This document shows, piece by piece, positions 33,625 through 41,833 of a stretch of DNA of 64,000 nt. Made by a program: the position numbers and the translations under genes. Below the pieces are notes generated by a model. The model saw nothing but the letters and a program-made list of their open reading frames with translations, had not been told where the DNA came from and did not search any database. The stretch is taken from assembly GCF_042678945.1 (NCBI RefSeq), contig NZ_JBHTLM010000001.1:496001-560000 (forward strand), read 5' to 3'. Numbering within the stretch: the stretch's first letter is position 1; every line of letters starts with the position of its first letter. Source of the DNA: Fontibacillus puldeungensis. GTDB lineage: Bacteria > Bacillota > Bacilli > Paenibacillales > Paenibacillaceae.

Positions 33625-34035
33625 TTATAACTCGGAGCCGGCTGCCGCTTCCGTTGAGGACAAGGTTCCGATCGAAGCGTTCCCCATCTTGCTTGTGCCT
33701 TCAAATAGACTGCCTTCCTCGATTGAAAGCGACGATGCAATCAAATTGCCGAACAGCTTTCCTTTGGATGTAATCGAGAGCTTGCTTTTGGCCGTTACAT
33801 CCCCGTGAACCTCACCCGCAATGATGATATTTCTAGCGATAATGTTGGAATGGACAACCCCTTTTTCTCCGATCGTCACATCGCCTTCGGATTCAATATC
33901 TCCCGTCACCTGGCCTTCAATACGAATTCCGGCATCTGATTTCAATTTCCCTTCAAACTGGCTGCCTTCTCCTACCAAGGTATCCGTCGTATCCGGGTCC
34001 AATCTCACATTTTTCTGGTTTCTCAGCTTCATCAT
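33625..34035 (-). CDS. bactofilin, copy 2
   Basis: A 136-residue bactofilin with the same beta-helix core as copy 1 (TLVGEGSQFEGKL, IRIEGQVTGDIE, IIIAGEVHGDVT, IEEGSLFEGTSKM). The tails are shorter, without the Lys/Ala tail of copy 1. ATG 34035 or 34032, after GGAAGAGG, overlaps the end of the M23 gene by 4 nt, so the two are translated together. It probably assembles with the adjacent M23 protein; the two pairs are paralogs about 9 kb apart. Confidence 0.92.
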   Translation of the reverse strand: MMKLRNQKNVRLDPDTTDTLVGEGSQFEGKLKSDAGIRIEGQVTGDIESEGDVTIGEKGVVHSNIIARNIIIAGEVHGDVTAKSKLSITSKGKLFGNLIASSLSIEEGSLFEGTSKMGNASIGTLSSTEAAAGSEL

Positions 34036-35048
34036 TCCTCTTCCTTTCCAGGTTTGCTTAAATAGAGCTCCGGATTCACTGTGACTCCGTCTTTAATTAC
34101 TTCAACATGCAAATGAGGTCCTGTGCTTCTGCCAGTAGATCCTAGTTCTGCAATGGTATCCCCTTGGGCAACACTCTTGTCCGTTGTGACGAGAATTTTC
34201 TCCAAATGCATATATATCGTTTTGAGTCCTGAAGGGTGGGTAAGAACGATATAATTGCCGCGAGCATCCGTATGACCGGTTTCGGTTACTTTACCTTCGG
34301 CCGCTGCATAAATGGGATCTCCGATCTTGCCACCGATGTCCAAACCGCTATGAAAAGTAAGTCTACCGGTGAACGGATCCCTTCGGTTTCCAAATTCCGA
34401 GGTTGTGCGGTCAGAAGTGGTGGGCCAATAAGTAGGCAATATTCGCATTGCCTGTTTGTAGTCCTCTATCGAAATCGACATCTTTTCAAGTCTTTGCTGC
34501 AGGTCCGGCATTTGTTCAAGGGATGTGGAGATTTCCTGCTTCGTTTCCTTAATTAACGCTTTGATGTCTTGTTCAGATAAGGGGATCGATTCACCACCAA
34601 CACCTCCGGCTTCAGAGGAGGGGGCTTTAGCGTTATTAGAGGAAGGGGACTTGACCTGTGAAGGGGTCTTGCTGCCGCCGGTCACCGATTTGAGTTCAGC
34701 CTCCAACTGCTCAAGCTCGGATAACTTGGTTTCTATGGTTTTTGATTTTTCTGACAAGTCCATAAGCTCTGCCAAAAGGGAGTCAAGAGCCCTTTCTTTG
34801 CCGACAGCGGTGTTGCTTATGGGGCTGGATGAAGTAGCGAGCTTCGCTTCGAGACGTCCGATATGACCCGAATGATAGCGGTTGATAGCGAATAAGATTA
34901 ACACGGTGCAAAGCAGTACGCTCGCGGTAATTAGAAGGATCAGCAAATGAGCAAAGCGGAATTTGAAACGAAAAACTGGGTTCGTGCCCTCTGGAACAAC
35001 CAGAAGTGTATATTTTCGATTTATTTTTTTGCGAAATCCAAGCTTCAT
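34032..35048 (-). CDS. M23 (LytM) family metallopeptidase with coiled coil, copy 2
   Basis: A 338-residue envelope protein. It has a basic cytoplasmic N-terminus, one membrane helix (about 32-55), a coiled coil with a Ser/Gly/Lys linker (SGGSKTPSQVKSPSSN) and a C-terminal LytM domain with HSGLDIGG, YMHLE and HLHVE zinc/catalytic motifs, all intact. ATG 35048 follows GGAGG by 5 nt; the upstream in-frame start lacks a site. The next gene overlaps it by 4 nt. It should cleave peptidoglycan peptides near the bactofilin scaffold. Confidence 0.92.
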   Translation of the reverse strand: MKLGFRKKINRKYTLLVVPEGTNPVFRFKFRFAHLLILLITASVLLCTVLILFAINRYHSGHIGRLEAKLATSSSPISNTAVGKERALDSLLAELMDLSEKSKTIETKLSELEQLEAELKSVTGGSKTPSQVKSPSSNNAKAPSSEAGGVGGESIPLSEQDIKALIKETKQEISTSLEQMPDLQQRLEKMSISIEDYKQAMRILPTYWPTTSDRTTSEFGNRRDPFTGRLTFHSGLDIGGKIGDPIYAAAEGKVTETGHTDARGNYIVLTHPSGLKTIYMHLEKILVTTDKSVAQGDTIAELGSTGRSTGPHLHVEVIKDGVTVNPELYLSKPGKEEE

Positions 35049-35252
35049 ATTTTCCTCCCAAAACATATTGGTCGCAAGTAAGCCACTGAATTGATTTCGA
35101 CAGGATATTCCAAATTCCTCTAAGTTCTACAAAACTTCATCTTTATCGTATAAGAAGTCTCGAATAATATGGAAAAGGCAAGGGAATTAAGCGAAAATAG
35201 TTTGGTAGAGTATGCGACAGGCAAGTTCTGCCGATAAAGGAGGTTAACAATC

Positions 35253-36056
35253 ATGGAAGAAATCAAAGGGCATTTATATACGGTTGACACGCTGCGTTCT
35301 GACTTGGTCGCTTTGGGGGTGCAGCCTGGAAAGACGATAATGGTTCACTCGTCATTCAAGTCGCTTGGACAATGGGTATGTGGTGGGCCAGCAGCTGTCG
35401 TTCTTGCTTTAGAGGGGGCAGTTGGCGAAACAGGTACGATCGTCATGCCTACGCAATCGGGCGATTTAAGCGATCCTTCCGGATGGTCGAATCCGCCGGT
35501 TCCGGTTGAGTGGTGGGAAACCATTCGCGAGCAAATGCCGGCTTATGATCCTGAACTGACTCTACCGCGCATGATGGGAATTATCCCGGAAACGTTTCGT
35601 AAGCAGCACGGTACAATACGGAGCGGACACCCGTTAGTCTCGTTTGCGGCTAGAGGGCTTCATGCGGAAGAAATTATTACCGGGCACAGCTTGGATGACG
35701 GGCTTGGGGAATATTCGCCGTTAGGACGAATCTATAGTCTTGGAGGTGATGTCTTGCTGCTCGGCGTAGGGCATGGCAACAATACTTCCCTTCATTTAGC
35801 GGAATATCGAGCTTCGTACCCGGCGAAAAAAAGAGTGTTGAATAAAGCTCCTATGCTAGTCAACGGCAGCAAGCGCTGGGTTGACATCTCGGACATTGAA
35901 TACGATACGGAAGATTTCGAGCGGCTCGGAGCCGATTTCGAGCGGGATATGAGATTAGTTCGGCGAGGAAAAGTCGGCGGAGCCGACGCCATGCTGATGC
36001 CGCAACGAGAGCTGGTCGACTATGCGGTCAAGTGGATGGAGCACAACAGAAAATAG
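35253..36056 (+). CDS. AAC(3)-family aminoglycoside N-acetyltransferase-like protein
   Basis: A 267-residue member of the AAC(3) acetyltransferase family (YokD/FrbF-like). It shows MVHSSFKSLGQWVCGG (about 30-45), MPTQSGDLSDPSGW, the SGHPLVSFAARG motif and LLGVGHGNNTSLHLAEYR, all conserved in the fold. Family members acetylate 3-amino groups of aminoglycosides, but many chromosomal ones have other substrates, so resistance cannot be assumed. The ATG has AAAGGAGG 6 nt upstream. It lies between bactofilin/M23 pair 2 and a membrane protein, in the segment inserted in the conserved tsaD-ydiF region. Confidence 0.85.
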   Translation: MEEIKGHLYTVDTLRSDLVALGVQPGKTIMVHSSFKSLGQWVCGGPAAVVLALEGAVGETGTIVMPTQSGDLSDPSGWSNPPVPVEWWETIREQMPAYDPELTLPRMMGIIPETFRKQHGTIRSGHPLVSFAARGLHAEEIITGHSLDDGLGEYSPLGRIYSLGGDVLLLGVGHGNNTSLHLAEYRASYPAKKRVLNKAPMLVNGSKRWVDISDIEYDTEDFERLGADFERDMRLVRRGKVGGADAMLMPQRELVDYAVKWMEHNRK

Positions 36057-36093
36057 TATTTTCATACGAGGCTAGAGGAGAAGGGATATCAAT

Positions 36094-36576
36094 ATGGAAA
36101 ATACGCAAAAAAAACCATTTGCTTGCAAGCTTCTCATTGGACTCCATGGACTGCTTGGAGTTGGAGCTGTTTTTGGTGGTGGGGCTCTAATGCTCGATCC
36201 TACCGGGAATTTAATCGGTATGCCGTCAGACATTATGAAAGTGCCACTGTTTCCAAACTATTTCATTCCCGGGCTTATTTTATTATTCATTCTAGGCATC
36301 TGCCCACTATTAGTTATGCTTGCGCTGATTAAGAAGTGGGCATGGCCGTGGGGGGAAAAGCTGAACATTTTTAGACAAACACAGCACTGGGCCTGGGCTT
36401 TCTCACTTTATATCGGTTTCGCGCTCATCATTTGGATAGTAGTGGAGGTCTACATTATCAACGGCGCTTCATTCATTCATCTGTTCTATACCGGCCTCGG
36501 ACTAATGATTCAAATGGTTACCCTTCTGCCTTCTGTAAGCGAATATTATCGCAAGGACTCGCATCAGGCGGCGTGA
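36094..36576 (+). CDS. four-helix membrane protein of unknown function
   Basis: A 160-residue protein with four clear membrane helices (about 14-36, 50-75, 92-116 and 124-146) joined by short loops, with a Lys-rich N-terminus and a polar C-terminus. I do not recognise a family. The ATG follows GGAGAAGGG by 8 nt. It is 37 bp after the AAC(3)-like gene and 12 bp before the lipoprotein gene, so the three may be co-transcribed. Confidence 0.75.
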   Translation: MENTQKKPFACKLLIGLHGLLGVGAVFGGGALMLDPTGNLIGMPSDIMKVPLFPNYFIPGLILLFILGICPLLVMLALIKKWAWPWGEKLNIFRQTQHWAWAFSLYIGFALIIWIVVEVYIINGASFIHLFYTGLGLMIQMVTLLPSVSEYYRKDSHQAA

Positions 36577-36588
36577 GGGGGAGAGCGA

Positions 36589-37107
36589 ATGCACAACAAG
36601 CGACACATTCCGACAATAGGTGCTGGGCATAGACGAATATCCATCATCCTGCTACTTGGTTGCCTAGCTTTGATCATTTCTTTGTTAAGCGGCTGCACAA
36701 CTGCCACAGATCGGCAAAAAAAGCTTTACGACAATGCTGCAGAGCTCGTCCAGGACGGAGATACATACAGCTACACAAATAGAACCTGGGAAGTACTTGG
36801 AGACAATTGCACTCTAACTTTTTCCTCGTTCAACGGAATGGAAACATTATGGCTTATCCATGCAGAGGGCAAGGGCAAGGTCACCTTTGATCATTTGCAG
36901 CAGGTGGACCGTGGTAAATTCAAGCTTGTTGTCATTTCTCCATCTAGCCAGGTGAAGACGTTAGCGGAAGGCAGTACGGAGGGGCAGCTGGAGCTGAAAA
37001 TAACAGAGAAAGGGAGCTACCGGATTAAGGTAGTGGGACGCGGGGCGAAAGGGAAGCTAAAAACGAGCATCCACGCGGATGAAGGGATTCGAGTCGCTAT
37101 GAAATAA
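36589..37107 (+). CDS. predicted lipoprotein of unknown function
   Basis: A 172-residue protein with an N-terminal hydrophobic segment (19-34) and a lipobox LLSGC (Cys36), so it is probably lipidated and held outside the membrane. The rest is a compact beta-rich domain (LTFSSFNGMETLWLIHAEGKG) ending in a VxKGxxxGKLKTSI-like strand. I cannot name a family. GGGGGAG lies 5-8 nt before the ATG. It is likely the last gene of the AAC(3)-membrane protein operon, and the DnaA-box cluster begins 30 bp later. Confidence 0.75.
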   Translation: MHNKRHIPTIGAGHRRISIILLLGCLALIISLLSGCTTATDRQKKLYDNAAELVQDGDTYSYTNRTWEVLGDNCTLTFSSFNGMETLWLIHAEGKGKVTFDHLQQVDRGKFKLVVISPSSQVKTLAEGSTEGQLELKITEKGSYRIKVVGRGAKGKLKTSIHADEGIRVAMK

Positions 37108-37137
37108 AAAAATGGAAGCCGTAGGAGAGGTATTTGT

Positions 37138-37392
37138 CAAGCTGTGGACAAGGTTGTCCACAGCTTGTTGACTAACTCCATGAAAAACGAATGAAAGCTT
37201 ACCCCCACAATTGTAAACTGGATTTACGAAAAAGAGGATAAATGTTTTCAGAAAAATGTGGATAATGTGCATAACTTGGTGGATAAATTTAGGTAAAATT
37301 AAGATCCCCCGGTATACCAATAAACAAAACGGCCTTGAAGGCCGTTTTGTTGTGAATTTTGTTCCAAATTATGTGGATAAGCTTGTGCACAA
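37138..37392. promoter_or_regulatory. DnaA-box cluster
   Basis: At least seven DnaA boxes (TTWTNCACA) in about 255 bp: TTGTCCACA at 37143-37151 (complement) and 37154-37162, inside a 14-bp perfect inverted repeat with a 2-bp spacer; TTATCCACA (complement) at 37257-37265 and 37372-37380; TTATGCACA (complement) at 37266-37274; a one-mismatch box at 37278-37286; and TTGTGCACA at 37383-37391. There is no dnaA, dnaN or other replication gene nearby, so it is not the chromosomal origin. In B. subtilis a DnaA-box cluster lies near gcp (tsaD), next to ydiF, the same context. Confidence 0.8.
37325..37349 (-). terminator. terminator of the ABC-F gene, inside the DnaA-box cluster
   Basis: The stem CAAAACGGCC/GGCCGTTTTG with a 5-nt loop. 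It is symmetrical and has T-runs on both strands. Confidence 0.75.
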
Positions 37393-37473
37393 ATGCACAG
37401 ATTGTTTTTGCAATGTAAAATGGCCGATTTCGTGAACAAATACGAAGTATGGTCAAATGTAACTGGCGCTGTG

Positions 37474-39444
37474 TTATGCCCCAGCAAGCCCTTCCCACTC
37501 CTCATAAGCGGCCGTCAACTGCTCTTTATGTCGATCAATAGCGGATTGGCGCTCCTGAACTGCCGTATAATCCTGATATATTTCAGGCAGCGTCAGCTCA
37601 TTTTCCAAGACTGTGATTTCGGCTTCGATCGTCTGGATCGTCTCCTCAAGCTGCTCTAAGCGTCGCTGACGGTTTCTCTCCTCGCGTTTGGCCTGTTTAT
37701 CCGCCTCATATGAAGCAGCCCCTGACTTGGACGATGCCTGGTCTGGGACAGCACCGGCTGAAGAGCGATCAGTCGCCCCTGGCTTAGGAGAGCCAGATGC
37801 AGCCTTTTCGGCAGCCATTTCTTCAAGCTCCTGCTTTTTCGCCAAATAATCGTCATAATTACCCAGGAAATGTTCTGTTCCCTCCGGATGCAGCTCGACA
37901 ATGCGCTCTGCCATTTTGTTAAGAAAGTAACGGTCATGGGAAATGAACAAAAGCGTTCCATCATAATCCAGCAGTGCGGATTCCAAGACTTCCTTACTAA
38001 ACAAATCCAGATGGTTCGTCGGTTCGTCGAGAATGAGGACGTTGGCTTTTTGCAGCATAAGCTTGGCTAGTGCCAACCGAGCTTTTTCTCCCCCGCTTAA
38101 GGCGGCCACCTTTTTCAGCACATCTTCGCCACTAAACAGAAAATTACCGAGTACGCTGCGGATCCGGGCCTCTTCAATATGCGGGTATGCACTCCATAGT
38201 TCCTCAAGAACCGTGTTGGCCGAGTTCAAATGGGTTTGTTCCTGATCGTAGTAACCGATCTTAACTTTGGAACCCCAGGTCATGGTGCCTGCCGACGGCA
38301 TAAGATCGCCGGTTAGCATTTTCAGTAGGGTAGATTTACCGATTCCGTTAGGACCGATCAGAGCGACGGTTTCTCCTCTGTAAAGCTGGAACGATACATT
38401 CTGAAACAGCGGCTTTGTCTTATCTTCAAAAGTATACGAGAGGCCGCTGACTTGGAGTACGTCCTTTCCGGTCATAACTTCCGCCTCAAAGGAGAAGTTG
38501 GCTCGCTTCGGATCTCCGAGTGGCCGATCCATCACTTCCATTTTCTCGAGTGCTTTGCGCCGGCTTTGGGCGCGTTTCGTCGTTGAGGCGCGGACAATAT
38601 TTTTCTGGATGAAAGATTCCATCCGTGCGATCTCGTCCTGCTGTTTCTCATATTGCTTCATTTGACTTTCATATTCGGCAGCTTTTAGTTCGATGAATCG
38701 GCTGTAGTTCCCAGTATACTTACGCGATTGATGCCGCTCGATTTCCACGATGGACGTCACGAGACGATCTAGAAAATAGCGGTCATGCGAAACGACGAGC
38801 AGGGCGCCTGAGTAGCTCCGCAAATAGTCTTCGAGCCAGGTGAGCGTTTCAATGTCCAGATGGTTGGTAGGCTCGTCGAGCATAAGCAAATCTGGAGCCT
38901 GCAGCAAAATGCGGGCCAAAGCGAGCCGGGTTTTCTGACCGCCGCTTAGCGTAGATATAGGGGTTTCTGGAGCAAAGCTGCCAAACCCCATACCGTGGAG
39001 AACGCTGCGAATGCGCGTCTCAATTTCATACCCGCCATGATCCTTAAACCAGTCGGATTTCAAGGCGTAGCGATCAAGCAGTTCCTGGTGGGCTTTTTCA
39101 TCTGCAGCCAGATCAGGGTCGGCAATCTGCTCCTCCATGCGGCGCAGCTCTCGTTCCGTGTCAAGCAACGGGGCAAAAACAGCCAGCATTTCCTCCCATA
39201 GATTGCGATCTGACTGCAACCCGCTATTTTGGGCCAAATAGCCAATCGTCGTTTCCTTGGCTTTAAAAATTTGTCCCCCATCCGGGGTTAATTCTCCGGC
39301 TAATATTTGTAGAAAGGTAGATTTGCCTGCACCGTTGACACCCACGAGACCGATGCGGTCACGTTCAAGAACTTGCAGGTTAATTCCCTCTAAAATACTT
39401 GTAACACCAAACAATTTACTAATATTCGTAGCTTGAAGCAGCAT
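37474..39444 (-). CDS. ydiF: ABC-F family ribosome-associated ATPase (YdiF-like)
   Basis: A 656-residue soluble protein with two ABC domains and no membrane span. N-domain: GVNGAGKST, LSGGQKTRLALA, LLMLDEPTNHLD; a charged linker with the PtIM-like helices (about 240-300); C-domain: GPNGIGKST, LSGGEKARLALA, LILDEPTNHLD; then a Ser/Ala-rich linker (about 535-570) and a C-terminal coiled coil. ABC-F proteins bind the ribosomal E-site and rescue or regulate translation. TTG 39462 overlaps the GGAGG site; ATG 39444 is chosen. The gene is convergent with the lipoprotein gene across the DnaA-box cluster, and B. subtilis ydiF holds the same position. Confidence 0.93.
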   Translation of the reverse strand: MLLQATNISKLFGVTSILEGINLQVLERDRIGLVGVNGAGKSTFLQILAGELTPDGGQIFKAKETTIGYLAQNSGLQSDRNLWEEMLAVFAPLLDTERELRRMEEQIADPDLAADEKAHQELLDRYALKSDWFKDHGGYEIETRIRSVLHGMGFGSFAPETPISTLSGGQKTRLALARILLQAPDLLMLDEPTNHLDIETLTWLEDYLRSYSGALLVVSHDRYFLDRLVTSIVEIERHQSRKYTGNYSRFIELKAAEYESQMKQYEKQQDEIARMESFIQKNIVRASTTKRAQSRRKALEKMEVMDRPLGDPKRANFSFEAEVMTGKDVLQVSGLSYTFEDKTKPLFQNVSFQLYRGETVALIGPNGIGKSTLLKMLTGDLMPSAGTMTWGSKVKIGYYDQEQTHLNSANTVLEELWSAYPHIEEARIRSVLGNFLFSGEDVLKKVAALSGGEKARLALAKLMLQKANVLILDEPTNHLDLFSKEVLESALLDYDGTLLFISHDRYFLNKMAERIVELHPEGTEHFLGNYDDYLAKKQELEEMAAEKAASGSPKPGATDRSSAGAVPDQASSKSGAASYEADKQAKREERNRQRRLEQLEETIQTIEAEITVLENELTLPEIYQDYTAVQERQSAIDRHKEQLTAAYEEWEGLAGA

Positions 39445-39715
39445 ATCTGGTCGATCCTCCAAAACGATATAAATTTAAGGGTTCATTACTATACAAATTT
39501 GGTCAATATGATGAGAAAATGCCATCCTATTTAGTGTACATGAAAAGAACATGAATTGCACAGTAGAATACATAAATAGCGCTCATTTGCAAGCCTTTTG
39601 GCTCAGTTTTCATTTTTACTTAACAATGATAAACTAGGAATTAGATTACATGGCGCGATATGCCCCGTGTGAAGCGGACTACCGGCATTTTACGAGAAGA
39701 GGGAAGGGGAAGGAT

Positions 39716-40360
39716 ATGAGCTTGGTGGATGCGAAGAAAGAGCTGCGTCAGCAAATGCAGGAACGACGTGCCCAAATTCCCGAGGCCTCTCGTACCGAAC
39801 AGTCGCGTATGGCCAGCTTGTTGGCAGAGAAGGAGATCCTGACCCCCTTGAGACAAAAGCGTGGCGGCCGACTTACTCTATTCTGCTATGTCTCCTTTCG
39901 CGACGAGCCGGACACACGTCTTTTAATTCGCAGTTGCCTGAATCATGGTGACCGGTTGCTTGTACCTAAAATAAGTGCTAATCGCTCGCTTTCGCTTTAC
40001 GAAATTGCGGGAGAAGCGGACCTTACTCCTGGGACCTGGGGAATTTTGGAGCCGAAAGACAGTGCTAAATTATTCCCGCCTTCTCAATACGCTCAAATTG
40101 ATGTGGTTGTCGTGCCTGGACTTGCTTATGATACAAGCGGCGGCCGGATCGGCTTTGGGGCAGGGTATTATGACCGATTTGTTTCGGAGTTGAACGCGCA
40201 AAGTGGCGGAAGTAGTAGGACGCTGTTTGCCGGATTGGCTTTACGGGAGCAGGTTATTTCACAAGCGATACCGATGGAAAGACATGATATTCGGCTCAAT
40301 GTATTGTTTACAGCTGATGGCATGATTTTTATGAATGAAAGTAGTGTGAAGCTAAAGTGA
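39716..40360 (+). CDS. 5-formyltetrahydrofolate cyclo-ligase family protein
   Basis: A 214-residue enzyme of the 5-FCL family, which uses ATP to convert 5-formyl-THF to methenyl-THF. Visible are the basic KKELRQQMQERRA start, CYVSFRDEPDT (about 58-68), the VVPGLAYDTSGGRIGFGAGYYDRF nucleotide/active-site motif and LFAGLALREQ. ATG 39716 follows GGGGAAGG; the in-frame 39650 start adds unrelated residues. It overlaps moaC by 4 nt, so it heads a moaC-mogA operon. Confidence 0.93.
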   Translation: MSLVDAKKELRQQMQERRAQIPEASRTEQSRMASLLAEKEILTPLRQKRGGRLTLFCYVSFRDEPDTRLLIRSCLNHGDRLLVPKISANRSLSLYEIAGEADLTPGTWGILEPKDSAKLFPPSQYAQIDVVVVPGLAYDTSGGRIGFGAGYYDRFVSELNAQSGGSSRTLFAGLALREQVISQAIPMERHDIRLNVLFTADGMIFMNESSVKLK

Positions 40361-40845
40361 ATTCGGACTCTAATCAAGAGATGACGCATTTTAATGAGCA
40401 AGGTAGGGCCCGGATGGTTGATATTTCGGGGAAAGTACCTTCGGTACGCGTCGCTGTTGCCGAAACCATGATTACGATGCAGCCCTCTACGCTGGAGGCT
40501 ATACAGCATGGACGAGTCGGAAAAGGCGATGTACTTGCCGTTGCTCAGGTTGCCGGGATTCAAGGAGCCAAGCGAACCTCCGATTGGATACCTATGTGTC
40601 ACCCGCTGCAGTTGACCGGCGTAAACATCGTCTTTTCGGATAACGGGCGAGACGAGCTGTACATTGAGGCGACCGTTAAGACTGAGGGTAAAACCGGAGT
40701 CGAAATGGAGGCGCTCACGGCGGTATCGGCTGCAGCGCTTACTGTTTATGATATGTGCAAGGCGCTGCAAAAAGATATGGTGATCGGCCCAACGCAGCTT
40801 CGATCCAAGACGGGTGGGAAGAGCGGGGAATATATCCGTTCTTAA
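40357..40845 (+). CDS. moaC: cyclic pyranopterin monophosphate synthase MoaC
   Basis: A 162-residue MoaC that forms cyclic pyranopterin monophosphate in molybdenum cofactor synthesis. The THFNEQGRARMVDISGK start, MCHPLQLTG and VEMEALTAVSAAALTVYDMCKA motifs are intact, including the active-site His and Lys. GTG 40357 overlaps the 5-FCL stop; ATG 40381 is an alternative but lies too close to its AAGAG. The mogA-like gene follows 42 bp after the stop. Confidence 0.93.
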   Translation: MNSDSNQEMTHFNEQGRARMVDISGKVPSVRVAVAETMITMQPSTLEAIQHGRVGKGDVLAVAQVAGIQGAKRTSDWIPMCHPLQLTGVNIVFSDNGRDELYIEATVKTEGKTGVEMEALTAVSAAALTVYDMCKALQKDMVIGPTQLRSKTGGKSGEYIRS

Positions 40846-40887
40846 ATTATAAATTGGAGTTCCTATATGGATGAGGAGGGTGTCTTC

Positions 40888-41373
40888 GTGGTTTGGAAAA
40901 CAGCGATCCTTACAGCAAGCGATAAAGGGGCCAGAGGCGAACGTGAAGATACGAGCGCCCAGGTTATCCGTGAACTGGTTGAAGAGGAATTGGGCGGCGA
41001 AATTGTGGAATACCGAATTGTGCCCGATGAACCGGATGAAATTATTGCAGCCTTAATTGAAATGACTGACTTTTTTCACGCCGATTTGGTTCTTACTACC
41101 GGGGGAACAGAACTAGCTATCCGGGATGTGACTCCGGAGGCGACACGGCGGGTCATCGAGCGGGAAGTTCCGGGAATGGCTGAAGCAATGCGGTATACGG
41201 TGATGCAAAAGAACCCAGCGGCTATGCTCTTCCGTGGTATCGTAGGCATTCGCGGCCGTACGCTAATCGTCAATTTACCGGGAACTCCAAAGGGCGTTCA
41301 TGAGAATCTGGCCGCGATTATGGAGCAGCTCCCGGAAGCACTACTGATGGTGACTGGACAATTTCGTTTGTAA
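40888..41373 (+). CDS. molybdopterin adenylyltransferase MogA/MoaB family
   Basis: A 161-residue protein that adenylates molybdopterin. TAILTASDKGARGEREDTS (about 4-22), the TTGGTELAIRDVTPEAT loop, PGMAEAMR and LPGTPKGVHENL are family signatures. The start is set at GTG 40888, 7 nt after GAGGAGGG, because the in-frame ATG 40867 adds seven residues not seen in relatives. It is the last gene before tatA. Confidence 0.93.
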   Translation: MVWKTAILTASDKGARGEREDTSAQVIRELVEEELGGEIVEYRIVPDEPDEIIAALIEMTDFFHADLVLTTGGTELAIRDVTPEATRRVIEREVPGMAEAMRYTVMQKNPAAMLFRGIVGIRGRTLIVNLPGTPKGVHENLAAIMEQLPEALLMVTGQFRL

Positions 41374-41421
41374 TTCGGCTTCGATTTCTCTGATTTTGCG
41401 AAATTATTAAAATAAATAGAC

Positions 41422-41450
41422 TGTAACTGTGATTTTCGTTATGGTATGAT
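41422..41450 (+). promoter_or_regulatory. extended -10 promoter of tatA-tatC
   Basis: TGGTATGAT (TG at 41442-41443, TATGAT at 41445-41450) is an extended -10, with a weak -35 (TGTAAC) 17 bp upstream. It lies 70 bp before tatA. Confidence 0.5.
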
Positions 41451-41520
41451 GTGGGCGAACGAGAAAATTATGCTAGCCCCCTTTCCTATTTATTTTTGCG
41501 TGAAGAAAGGAGAATAGGCC

Positions 41521-41739
41521 GTGAGTGCAGGCGGATTTTTATTGATTGTGATAGCGGCTTTACTGCTGTTCGGACCGAATAAACTGCCAGATCTCGGACG
41601 GGCTGTGGGCCGAACGTTTCGTGAGTTTAAAGAAGCGACCCGGGACATTGTGGAGGACCAGCCTGAAGTGAAACGCGCGGACGTGGCAGCGGTACAAGTT
41701 GAGGCCCCTAAGTCGGATCACCGCCGGTTGCCGGAATAA
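41521..41739 (+). CDS. tatA: Sec-independent translocase protein TatA (operon copy)
   Basis: A 72-residue TatA with one membrane helix (about 4-20), the FGPNKLPDLGRAVGR hinge and an amphipathic helix (TFREFKEATRDIV). It forms the Tat pore with the TatC encoded 94 bp downstream. GTG 41521 follows AAAGGAG. A terminator-like hairpin lies between the two genes. It differs from the lone TatA at 8982 in its tail. Confidence 0.94.
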   Translation: MSAGGFLLIVIAALLLFGPNKLPDLGRAVGRTFREFKEATRDIVEDQPEVKRADVAAVQVEAPKSDHRRLPE

Positions 41740-41772
41740 ACTCGGATAAGACTATCGCTTCGTGAGAACCTC

Positions 41773-41798
41773 ATCCCTCCTTCCGGAGGGATTTTGTT
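41773..41798 (+). terminator. intercistronic hairpin between tatA and tatC
   Basis: The perfect stem ATCCCTCC/GGAGGGAT with a 4-nt loop is followed by TTTTGTTTG, a terminator-like hairpin that could reduce tatC relative to tatA mRNA. Confidence 0.65.
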
Positions 41799-41833
41799 TG
41801 TATGGACAAAAGGTGGCGAAAGGAGGTTGCTTG

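Noticed and set aside
35253..36056. Confirmed aminoglycoside-resistance gene
   Set aside because: Family membership is clear but substrate residues cannot be judged by eye, and many chromosomal relatives do not confer resistance.
37138..37392. Chromosomal origin of replication
   Set aside because: DnaA boxes are clustered, but no dnaA, dnaN, AT-rich unwinding region or other replication gene lies nearby, and the context matches a DnaA-box cluster rather than oriC.
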